This document shows positions 5,907 to 13,038 of a stretch of DNA of 15,652 bases, one piece after another. This DNA comes from Lachnospiraceae bacterium. GTDB lineage: Bacteria; Bacillota; Clostridia; Lachnospirales; Lachnospiraceae. The stretch covers positions 1-15,652 of the forward strand of contig JAAWLS010000015.1 of the NCBI GenBank assembly GCA_022798035.1, written 5' to 3'. The notes below the pieces were generated by a model, which did not search any database, had not been told where the DNA came from, and saw only the letters and a program-made list of their open reading frames with translations. The first letter of the stretch is position 1, and every line of letters begins with the position of its first letter. Position numbers and translations under genes: made by a program.

Positions 5907-6671
5907 ATGATGCATACAGATATGAAAAAGGGATTAAACGCCAATCAGTTGAAATTAATCGCAATTGGGGCCATGACTTTGGACCATCTCATATGGACGC
6001 TGTTCCCAGGATATTCTACGGAATGGTTTGTGGTTCTGTCTCACATCATCGGCAGGCTCACCGCTCCTATCATGTGGTTTTTTATTACAGAAGGCTATCA
6101 TTATACACATGATGTAAAAAAATATGCCGCCAGATTGTTTTTGTTAGCGGCAGTCTCTCATTTTGCATACAATTTCTGTTTCGGCATACCCTTTCTTCCT
6201 TTTCAGACAACCGTGTTTAACCAGACTGGCGTGGTCTGGTCATTGGCATGGGGCTTAGTTTTACTGTACATACATGATAAGACTGGCTGGAAGCCCTGGC
6301 AGAAAACTTTATTTACCATCCTTATCTGTCTGATTACATTCCCTTCTGATTGGAGCTGTATCGCAGCCATGGCAATTTTGGCCATCGGTACAAACAGAGG
6401 GAATTTTAAAAAGCAGATGGCACACATGATGTTGTGGACAACCATGTATGCCATTGTGTATTTTATATTTATTGATAAAGTCTATGCATTTATCCAACTG
6501 GGCACTTGTCTGACAATCCCTCTCCTGGGGCTTTACAATGGAGAACGCGGTTCCATGAAAGGAATTGGCAAACTGTTTTATATCTATTACCCGCTGCATC
6601 TTTTTATCTGCGGCCTCATACGCATCTTATTGTGGGGGGCTGAATTTTCCACAGGAACAGCGAATTTTTAA
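5907..6671 (+). CDS. TraX-family integral membrane protein
   Basis: The product of about 254 aa is a polytopic membrane protein. The soluble start (MMHTDMKKGLNANQLKLIAI) is followed by GAMTLDHLIW and FP, a pattern found in TraX (PF05857). The next features are IGRLTAPIMWFFITEGYHYT and about eight hydrophobic segments, with a final YYPLHLFICGLIRILL. TraX of the F plasmid acetylates pilin; chromosomal homologues in Firmicutes have no proven substrate, so an acyltransferase role here is inferred. The start is set by GGAGG at 5897-5901, with ATGs at 5907 and 5910 both usable. A third ATG at 5895 overlaps the ribosome site and is unlikely. No conjugation genes are nearby. It is convergent with hsdR, and only 32 bp separate the stops. 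Confidence 0.85.
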   Translation: MMHTDMKKGLNANQLKLIAIGAMTLDHLIWTLFPGYSTEWFVVLSHIIGRLTAPIMWFFITEGYHYTHDVKKYAARLFLLAAVSHFAYNFCFGIPFLPFQTTVFNQTGVVWSLAWGLVLLYIHDKTGWKPWQKTLFTILICLITFPSDWSCIAAMAILAIGTNRGNFKKQMAHMMLWTTMYAIVYFIFIDKVYAFIQLGTCLTIPLLGLYNGERGSMKGIGKLFYIYYPLHLFICGLIRILLWGAEFSTGTANF

Positions 6672-6703
6672 GACAGACTCTGCCAGGACAATACTCATTA
6701 TCA

Positions 6704-9700
6704 CTAAGCTGTCACATTCACCGCATTTTCCTTAATCTCATTGATTTTCTGCAGCAGGGAATTTCTGGTTTTGGCATCAAACATTTTGATAAAGGGCACT
6801 GGTTTGTCAAAAGGCGGCCTCTGCAGCTCCATAATATCTTCCATATAGCCGTTCTGTTCCACATGATTTATAATTTTATAGATGAATTGTATCTGTCTCT
6901 GATTCAGAGAAGCATCATCAATAAAGGCCGAAAAGGCTTCCATGGCAGCCTCATGGTCTAACTTTGCAATTTTCCGCACCAGCAGGCCAAAGGGCGTATC
7001 TCCGAAGGTTCTCTTGTAATCTTCCCTGCTTCCAAGTTCTTCCGTCAGCACTCGTTCCAGCTCTTTGTAATCTCCCTCTGACAGTGGATTGTTGTGCATG
7101 AGTTTATAAATTGCCAGTGAACCTTTGTGCTCCTCCACATACTGGTTCACCTTTTTGCGGTAATCCTCAAAATCATAAGCGGCCGCCAGCTGAACCCCTT
7201 CCTGTTCCTCCATCACAGGGTCGGTAAGCCGGGTAAAAATGGACTCTTTTTTCCTTCCGCTTTCCACCAGAAATTTCATCAGACCGCGCAGCTCTTTCCG
7301 CACTTCTTCCAATATCAGAATATTATCAGAAGCCCAGAATGCATCCGTATTGATTTCTTTTATCAGTGAACGTTTTTCCTGAATCTGCGGAATGCTTATT
7401 TTACTTTCCAATGCGTCTGCAATACCGCACAGTTGCTTTTTGGCATACCGAAAAGCAGGTTTTCCCTCTATTTTTGTCAGAATCATTCCATAAATAAAAT
7501 TGTCAAATCGTTTTGCCGCTTCCTCCATATCATTCATAGTGACAATGGGAGCAATCTCTTTTATCAGCTCTCCCTTGTCCCCTTGGTTCACATATTCAAA
7601 CTTCTTCTCATCTTTGTATTTTTCTACATACTGCCTCTTCATTTTGACAGCAATCAGTTCCCCATTTAATTCCATAATCTGAGCATGGCATATCTCTGCT
7701 AGTTCCTGCCTCCAGGTCTGATACTCCTCGTCTGCGAAAGCCCCCTCCTGCAAAGCAGCGATTAAACGCACTCTCTTCCCAAATATGTTTTCCTGGAGAG
7801 TTTTCGCTTCGTGCCCCTCATAGCCATTTGGTTTTTCTCCAAAGAACTCAAAATTATTGCAATAGTCAAAAATTAAAAACCTGCGTTTTCCTATGTACTC
7901 TCCATCTATCAAATCTACACAATCCAAATCCTCCGAAAGCCTGGTGCCTCGTCCAATCATCTGCCAGAACTTTGTCTTGGAGCGCACTTTTTTAAAGAAT
8001 ACCAGATTGACACATTCAGGAACGTCAATACCCGTATCCATCATATCCACAGATACCACGATATGGGGCTCTCCCTCCGGTTTCTTAAAATCATCAATGG
8101 TAGTCTGGGCATAGGCGTCGTTGCAAATTACTCTCTGGGCAAATGTTCCGTGATATTTGGGATATAGTTTGTTGAACCTCTCCAAAATAAATTCTGCATG
8201 TTTTTTATTCTGGGCAAAGATAATGGTCTTGCCCAGCCTGTCTCCCCCTGCGGTTTTGATTCCTTTCCCCATCAAATCCTGGAGCACTTTATCTACCGTA
8301 AGTTCGTTAAACACAAAGTCATTTAAGGCCGATGACGGGATGGATTCCGGCAGACCTTCGTCCTCTATAAAATCTTCTTCGTACCGCTCCTTATCTGACT
8401 GAGATAATTTTTCATACACAATCCCGTCATTTAAAAATTCTGTCTTTACGAGATACGTGTAATAAGGTACCAGCATATGGTCAGCATACACCGCCGTTTC
8501 ATAATCATAGGCATAAGTGGGCACTCCGCTTTCCATCTCAAAGAAATCGTATGTATTTCTGTCCACATCCATCTTGGGCGTGGCCGTAAGTCCTACCAGA
8601 ATTGCATCAAAATACTCGAAAATCACTCTGTATTTTTTGAAAATACTTCTGTGGCTCTCATCTATGATTATCATGTCAAAATGGGTGGGAGTAAACAGCC
8701 TCTTACCCTCTGGATTTCTTGCAGAATCCAGGGCATTCAGCATAGTGGGATAAGTGGAAAACACGATTCTTGCATTTTTATCGTCCTTATCCGTACACAG
8801 ATTGCAGAGGGATAAATCCGGCAGATAATTTTTAAAATCGTCTTTGGCCTGTTTTACAAGGGCTGTCCGGTCTGCCAGAAACAAGACGTTCGTCACATAC
8901 CCTGCCCGGCTGAACACATCTGTCAGACTGGCCGCCGTTCTCGTCTTTCCAGTGCCGGTTGCCATCACCAGCAGATTTTTCCGGTATCCTTCTTTCACAT
9001 TTTCACATACCGCCCGTATGGCTTCTTTCTGGTAATAACGGTCTGTCATCTTGTCGTCAATTTTTACAGACAGCAAATCCTTTTTCTCCGACCTTCGGTT
9101 CATCAGCTTCTGCAAATCACCTTTGCTGAACACACCGCTGACCCGCCGCTGGGGACTCAATTTGTCATCCCAGAAGTAGGTCTCAAATCCATTGCTGGTA
9201 AACATCATAGGCCGGCGGCCAAGTTTCCGCTCCAGGCAGTCCGCATACAGCATCGCCTGTTTTCTTCCGCTGTTGGGGTCTTTGCTTGTCCTCTTTGCCT
9301 CTATCACTGCCAGCGGCAGTCCGTCTTTGCCAAACAGCACATAATCCACAGAACCTTTTTTGCCTGGCACTCCCATCATATCATTGACTGGATATTCCTC
9401 CCACACATCAGAATCATCTCCGGTAAGTTTCCATCCAAGGTCCTGCAAATCCACATCAATATAACGTTTCCTGGTTTCCCACTCCGTAATATCCTCTGCA
9501 ACAAATTTCCTGCTTTTGCGGTGGCTGTCTTTCTGCGCCGTGAGCCTCTCTGACATTTCTTCCACCTGCCTGCGCAGCTTTTCGATTTCAGCGTCTTTTT
9601 CTCCCAGGAGACTCTCCTGTTCCTTTATTTTTTTCGTATCTACCGCAACCTTCTCCTGTGGAATCGCCGCCTCGTCAAATTTTCGCTCCTCATAGTCCAT

Positions 9701-10078
9701 TCCATAGCAGTAATCCACCCATTCAATAAATTCAAAGAGACCTCTCATAGAGGCCAACGCGTCGCCGGCCTGTATATTTCGCTCCGTATGCACAGCCAGA
9801 TTTCCCAATTTAGCAATATAAGGCAGTTTCCTCCAGGTATTCTGCTCCAGCGCAAACCGAAACATCTGTTCGTGAATCAGGGACTGCAGATTATTTTTGT
9901 AGGGCATTTTGATGGAATTATCGGCAGAATACACCCATTTCACGGCAAGCTCCAAGGCCTTCCGGCATCCAACGGCGCACATGGCAGGTGAGGAATGATA
10001 GATTTTCTCCGCTTCTATGGCTGCATTTGCAAACAACGTATATTCTTTTTTGTCTTGTAAGAATTTAAAATTAGACAT
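6704..10078 (-). CDS. hsdR: Type I restriction endonuclease R subunit (HsdR) with N-terminal DUF4145
   Basis: The 1124-aa protein has four parts. Residues 12-125 match DUF4145 (FANAAIEAEKIYHSSPAMCA... CRKALELAVKWVY). Residues 145-190 are a charged coiled coil. Residues 200-320 are the PD-(D/E)xK nuclease, with D245 and the E260-A-K262 motif. The SF2 helicase motor follows: Walker A ATGTGKT (373-379), DESH (473-476), GLTATP (496-501), DTGIDVPE (681-688) and QMIGRGTR (706-713). The helical C-terminal part is of the EcoEI type and should bind HsdM/HsdS. It translocates and cuts unmethylated DNA with ATP. The ATG at 10078 is chosen because GGGGGAG lies six bases upstream; the frame is open to 10117. 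It is parted from hsdM/hsdS by about 3 kb of other genes. All key residues are intact. Confidence 0.96.
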   Translation of the reverse strand: MSNFKFLQDKKEYTLFANAAIEAEKIYHSSPAMCAVGCRKALELAVKWVYSADNSIKMPYKNNLQSLIHEQMFRFALEQNTWRKLPYIAKLGNLAVHTERNIQAGDALASMRGLFEFIEWVDYCYGMDYEERKFDEAAIPQEKVAVDTKKIKEQESLLGEKDAEIEKLRRQVEEMSERLTAQKDSHRKSRKFVAEDITEWETRKRYIDVDLQDLGWKLTGDDSDVWEEYPVNDMMGVPGKKGSVDYVLFGKDGLPLAVIEAKRTSKDPNSGRKQAMLYADCLERKLGRRPMMFTSNGFETYFWDDKLSPQRRVSGVFSKGDLQKLMNRRSEKKDLLSVKIDDKMTDRYYQKEAIRAVCENVKEGYRKNLLVMATGTGKTRTAASLTDVFSRAGYVTNVLFLADRTALVKQAKDDFKNYLPDLSLCNLCTDKDDKNARIVFSTYPTMLNALDSARNPEGKRLFTPTHFDMIIIDESHRSIFKKYRVIFEYFDAILVGLTATPKMDVDRNTYDFFEMESGVPTYAYDYETAVYADHMLVPYYTYLVKTEFLNDGIVYEKLSQSDKERYEEDFIEDEGLPESIPSSALNDFVFNELTVDKVLQDLMGKGIKTAGGDRLGKTIIFAQNKKHAEFILERFNKLYPKYHGTFAQRVICNDAYAQTTIDDFKKPEGEPHIVVSVDMMDTGIDVPECVNLVFFKKVRSKTKFWQMIGRGTRLSEDLDCVDLIDGEYIGKRRFLIFDYCNNFEFFGEKPNGYEGHEAKTLQENIFGKRVRLIAALQEGAFADEEYQTWRQELAEICHAQIMELNGELIAVKMKRQYVEKYKDEKKFEYVNQGDKGELIKEIAPIVTMNDMEEAAKRFDNFIYGMILTKIEGKPAFRYAKKQLCGIADALESKISIPQIQEKRSLIKEINTDAFWASDNILILEEVRKELRGLMKFLVESGRKKESIFTRLTDPVMEEQEGVQLAAAYDFEDYRKKVNQYVEEHKGSLAIYKLMHNNPLSEGDYKELERVLTEELGSREDYKRTFGDTPFGLLVRKIAKLDHEAAMEAFSAFIDDASLNQRQIQFIYKIINHVEQNGYMEDIMELQRPPFDKPVPFIKMFDAKTRNSLLQKINEIKENAVNVTA

Positions 10079-10132
10079 GAAATCTCCCCCATTTTGTTCT
10101 CTTTGCTGACGATACAAATTACAGTTCTATCG

Positions 10133-10558
10133 TCATTTATCATAATAGTTCATCATATACTCATAAATACTTCTGGTCTGTTCCTCATCTCCCCAGGACA
10201 AGGGGTCATCTCCATAACACAGAGCAAAAAATGGTTCTTTATTCTGAATGTTCCCTGGCAGGCTTTTCCACAAATGATAGGCCTGCTTTGCAAAGTCCCC
10301 GATATCGGGACAATTTTCGTAATTTTCTTTTAACCTGCCCATGAAAATTCTGCCGAAGGATTCACAGTCCAGGACATTGTAATCCACATGTGCTCTGATA
10401 TAAGCAATGGATTTTTTTATATCCGTTTCCCATTCCAGATACAATAAATCGTCGTTTTCAGGGTCGTTGAGAAATAATTCGTCCAGTTTCTCGCCATACT
10501 CTTCTCTCGTCACCATTCCTTCGCAAAGCAACAGGGCAAAAACAAATAATTCTTCCAT
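10133..10558 (-). CDS. Acidic protein of unknown function before hsdR
   Basis: I do not recognise this 141-aa protein. It begins MEELFVFALLLCEGMVTREE and looks soluble and mainly helical, with many aromatic residues near the end (ALCYGDDPLSWGDEE, YEYMMNYYDK). By hand count it holds 30 Asp/Glu against 13 Lys/Arg, so it is strongly acidic. The N-terminal hydrophobic stretch is short and lacks a positive start, so a signal peptide is unlikely. The ATG at 10558 is preceded by AAAGG, with a 12-bp palindrome between that site and the ATG. It lies 54 bp before hsdR on the same strand and may be cotranscribed with it. An immunity-type, antitoxin-like or DNA-mimic role is possible, but none is shown. 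Confidence 0.7.
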   Translation of the reverse strand: MEELFVFALLLCEGMVTREEYGEKLDELFLNDPENDDLLYLEWETDIKKSIAYIRAHVDYNVLDCESFGRIFMGRLKENYENCPDIGDFAKQAYHLWKSLPGNIQNKEPFFALCYGDDPLSWGDEEQTRSIYEYMMNYYDK

Positions 10559-10570
10559 GGCTGTACAGCC
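10559..10570. repeat. 12-bp perfect palindrome before the acidic-protein gene
   Basis: GGCTGTACAGCC is a perfect palindrome directly before the ATG at 10558 and just after the AAAGG ribosome site. In RNA it could fold only as a tiny-loop hairpin, so a DNA-binding role is more plausible than a structural one. The rest of the interval up to 10680 holds no gene. A TTGACG lies in it, but no good -10 box was found. Confidence 0.35.
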
Positions 10571-10680
10571 TTTCTAATTTGTACTCTTTGAGGTCTGCAA
10601 AATTTCCATGACCGTGTTTCGTCAAATACCCCGCAGCAAGCTATGGAGCATGACCTAAAGTGTGAAATACATTTTTAGCG

Positions 10681-11871
10681 TCATCCTAAATGTCCCTTTT
10701 GATTCGCTGCTGCTTTAGATAACATTTTTTCATGCATAACAACCATAACAACCAATATCACCAATAAATAAACTGGAAGCAAGAATACGCTGATATGATT
10801 TGCGATAAATCCAAATATTGGCGGCATGAAGCAAGTTCCCACATAGGCAGACGCCATTTGTACGCCAATCATAGCCTGCGACTTATCCGCCCCAAAATGT
10901 TCCGGCGTGGAATGTATAATGGAAGGATAGACTGGAGCGCAGCCCAGTCCGGTCAAAATCAGCCCTGGCAGTGAACTCCCGCTGCCGAAAGGCAAAAGCA
11001 AGAGTACAATGCCAAACAAAATAAATCCTTGTCCAAGCCGTATCATCTGGGTATCATTTAACTTTATTGTCAAAAATCCGCTGAAAGCCCTGCCTGCCGT
11101 AATGCCTATAAAAAACAGACTTGCAAATCCGGCAGCGGTCTCTGTTGGCAATCCCCAGCGCAGTACAAGATAACTGCTTGCCCATAAGCCAGCTGTCTGT
11201 TCCAGAGCGCAGTAGCAGAAAAAAGCAGCCATAATTTCTTTTGTTCCCGGAATTCTAATAATCTGACGCAAAGAAAGCGGTTTCGCTGTTGTTTCTCCGT
11301 CCACCTGCCCCACGTCATTGTTCTTCTGTTTTTTCCACAATGGCAGACTGAAAATCAATATGGCAGTCAATGCAGCTTGAAGGATAGAGATATAGCGATA
11401 GCCCATATTCCAGCCTTGCCCGCCAGTCAAGGCATAACCCATGATATACGGACCAAGTGAAGCGCCAACGCCCCACATACAATGCAGCCAGCTCATATGC
11501 CTGCTTGCATAATGGAGCGCAACATAGTTGTTCAAAGAAGCATCCACACTTCCTGCTCCAAGCCCGTAAGGAACAGCCCATAAGCATAATGCAACATAAG
11601 AATGGCTGATTGAAAATCCAAACAGTGCAGCCGCAGTCATTAGTACACTGGCAGCCGTAACTTTGCCCGTTCCAAATTTTCTGGTCAATCTGTCACTTTG
11701 CAGACTGGAAATAATCGTTCCTACGGCGATAATCATAGAAATACCGCCCGCATAGGAGACGGGTACGGAAAACTCCTGATACATTGTCGGCCAGGCTGAA
11801 CCTAACAGGGAATCCGGAAGCCCCAGACTGATAAAAGCAAGGTAAATAATCATCAATAGTAAATGAATCAT
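10681..11871 (-). CDS. Major facilitator superfamily transporter
   Basis: The product is 396 aa with about twelve hydrophobic segments, typical of MFS permeases. It begins MIHLLLMIIYLAFISLGLPD. The loop after the second segment reads SDRLTRKFGTGK (59-70), the MFS motif A (G-x-x-x-D-R-x-x-R). A central charged loop (WKKQKNNDVGQVDGETTAKP) joins the two six-helix halves. It should be a secondary transporter in the cytoplasmic membrane; the GLPDSLLGSAWP opening recalls the fucose-permease-like branch, but the substrate is unknown. The ATG at 11871 has AGGAGG eight bases upstream. The frame is open to 11946, but that extension overlaps the end of the MerR remnant and has no better ribosome site. 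It sits as cargo inside the restriction locus. Confidence 0.9.
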   Translation of the reverse strand: MIHLLLMIIYLAFISLGLPDSLLGSAWPTMYQEFSVPVSYAGGISMIIAVGTIISSLQSDRLTRKFGTGKVTAASVLMTAAALFGFSISHSYVALCLWAVPYGLGAGSVDASLNNYVALHYASRHMSWLHCMWGVGASLGPYIMGYALTGGQGWNMGYRYISILQAALTAILIFSLPLWKKQKNNDVGQVDGETTAKPLSLRQIIRIPGTKEIMAAFFCYCALEQTAGLWASSYLVLRWGLPTETAAGFASLFFIGITAGRAFSGFLTIKLNDTQMIRLGQGFILFGIVLLLLPFGSGSSLPGLILTGLGCAPVYPSIIHSTPEHFGADKSQAMIGVQMASAYVGTCFMPPIFGFIANHISVFLLPVYLLVILVVMVVMHEKMLSKAAANQKGHLG

Positions 11872-11929
11872 TTTATCGTCCTCCTGTGTTTTACCTATCA
11901 AAAGAACTATTATTTTCTTTCTGAAAATT

Positions 11930-12040
11930 TCAAGTGTCAATGACAAAAGTCCAAGGTTTCAAAGGCTCCATTTCAGAGTAACGGTGAAGCATACGGACAG
12001 ATGCCTGCGTCAGATTTGAAAATTTGCCTGTTCTAAACAT
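11930..12040 (-). pseudogene. MerR-family regulator, N-terminal remnant
   Basis: A 36-codon reading frame begins MFRTGKFSNLTQASVRML, then HRYSEMEPLKP, and ends with WTFVIDT and a stop. It follows the MerR N-terminus closely (M-F-x-I-G-x-F-S-x-L-x-Q-x-S-V-R-M-L-R-Y-Y-D-E-M-G-L-L-K-P). Expected residues are changed: I to T, E to K, the R-Y-Y core to H-R-Y, and G-L to E-P. After KP the usual wing (about 35 residues), dimer helix and ligand domain are missing. It is therefore a decayed, truncated gene rather than a working regulator. It lies 58 bp upstream of the MFS start and may be what is left of that transporter's regulator. No strong ribosome site precedes it. Confidence 0.7.
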
Positions 12041-12137
12041 TTTACCGCTGCCCATCTTTTACTTATACTCACAGTTTTTCAACATGTTTTTCCCAAAGCA
12101 TATGCTAAAAATTGGGGGCGGCAAAGTTGTATGCTTC

Positions 12138-12575
12138 CTATGCCGAAAGTATTTTTCCCTCTTTATAACATGCCGCTATATAATCTCTTGACTGATAATA
12201 TAAATCAGAATTAAAATTCAAAATCCTGTCTGCGAGCCATGATTCATAGACTTCTTTCATTCCTTCAATCACATCTGTATTTCCATAACAATCTTCAATC
12301 AGACGAGCAAACACTTCTCCAATATCCCAATAATCCGGAAGGGAATACTGACAGACAGATAGATTATCATAATTGCCTTCCTCTATATTATCCCTCTGTA
12401 TAAAATCATCTGCAACTTTTTCTATCGGTTCACAATGAAATACATCCGCATAATCATAAATGCGTCGTAAATCACTGCCCAATTGTTCCACAACATCATA
12501 TCTGTTATTTTTCGTTTTTCTCGCGATATACTCTATCAAACTGCACGTATAAAATAAATTATTGTCATTTTTCAT
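12138..12575 (-). CDS. DUF3791-like partner of the DUF3990 protein (candidate antitoxin)
   Basis: This soluble 145-aa protein begins MKNDNNLFYTCSLIEYIARK. The N-terminal 60 residues (helix, then the RRIYDYADVFHCEP-IEKVADDFI pattern) resemble DUF3791, a small helical family often encoded beside DUF3990. A helical C-terminal half of about 75 residues (DIGEVFARLIEDCYG, YYQSRDYIAACYKEG) is not typical of DUF3791 alone. Its ATG overlaps the end of the DUF3990 gene by 11 bases (ATGAAAAATGA), and GGAAGG lies upstream inside that gene, so the two are translationally coupled. Toxin-first order, as in higBA, is assumed. An antitoxin role is inferred from pairing, not from a known motif. The fold assignment is by eye. 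Confidence 0.6.
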   Translation of the reverse strand: MKNDNNLFYTCSLIEYIARKTKNNRYDVVEQLGSDLRRIYDYADVFHCEPIEKVADDFIQRDNIEEGNYDNLSVCQYSLPDYWDIGEVFARLIEDCYGNTDVIEGMKEVYESWLADRILNFNSDLYYQSRDYIAACYKEGKILSA

Positions 12576-13035
12576 GTACCTGCATTCCTTCCAAAAATTT
12601 TAAAGTTGTTAAAGCTCTGACTGTATGAAAGCTAATTTGATGTGTAGGATACTTAAATTTAGCCAATTCCCAAAATGCCCCCCTTGTATACTTTCCATCA
12701 ATGAATCCTTGTATATAATTATATATTGTATCATCTGCCATGGGGCCTTCCACTATATCATAATTATGTGCTTTTCCTATTCGACAATCCACAATAAAAT
12801 CCAGCCACTCCTCAGTCATCTTCTCGAATTTAAGAACATTCAGTTCCCGGTTCGGCACATATTCATAAAGGCTAATATAACCTTCCTCACCAAATCTTGT
12901 GGCCCATCGCTTTGCCTGCTTTTCCATAACAGTACAATAAAATCCAAAGTAAAAATCTTTATTATATTTTGCTACTCTTATTTCTGGCACTTCTACAATC
13001 TGAGAACTCCCATGGTAAACAATCATTTTTTCCAT
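12565..13035 (-). CDS. DUF3990 protein, ADP-ribosyltransferase-like toxin candidate
   Basis: The product is 156 aa, the usual length for DUF3990 (PF13151). It opens MEKMIVYHGSSQIVEVPEIR, where YHGS (H8) matches the first catalytic strand of H-Y-E type ADP-ribosyltransferases. NKDFYFGFYCT (25-35) fits the second motif (DFGxGFYxT, here with Y29 in place of the first G; Y33 is the likely stacking Tyr). The ending HQISFHTVRALTTLKFLEG is typical of DUF3990; Q133 may stand at the third catalytic position. Toxin function is inferred from the fold and the neighbour. The ATG at 13035 is in frame with hsdS, one AAA codon after its TAG stop. AGGAG lies nine bases upstream, inside hsdS. It overlaps the partner gene by 11 bases. 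Confidence 0.78.
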   Translation of the reverse strand: MEKMIVYHGSSQIVEVPEIRVAKYNKDFYFGFYCTVMEKQAKRWATRFGEEGYISLYEYVPNRELNVLKFEKMTEEWLDFIVDCRIGKAHNYDIVEGPMADDTIYNYIQGFIDGKYTRGAFWELAKFKYPTHQISFHTVRALTTLKFLEGMQVHEK

Positions 13036-13038
13036 TTT

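Noticed and set aside
10570..10660. Minus-strand peptide frame (GYLTKHGHGNFADLKEYKLE) as a gene fragment
   Set aside because: It looks protein-like but matches no family I can name, lacks a start, and runs out of frame into the acidic-protein gene.
12086..12116. CCCAA-AGCATATGCT-TTGGG symmetric element as terminator of the DUF3791-like gene
   Set aside because: On the minus strand the stem is followed by AAAAAC, not T residues, and the pairing needs an internal bulge.
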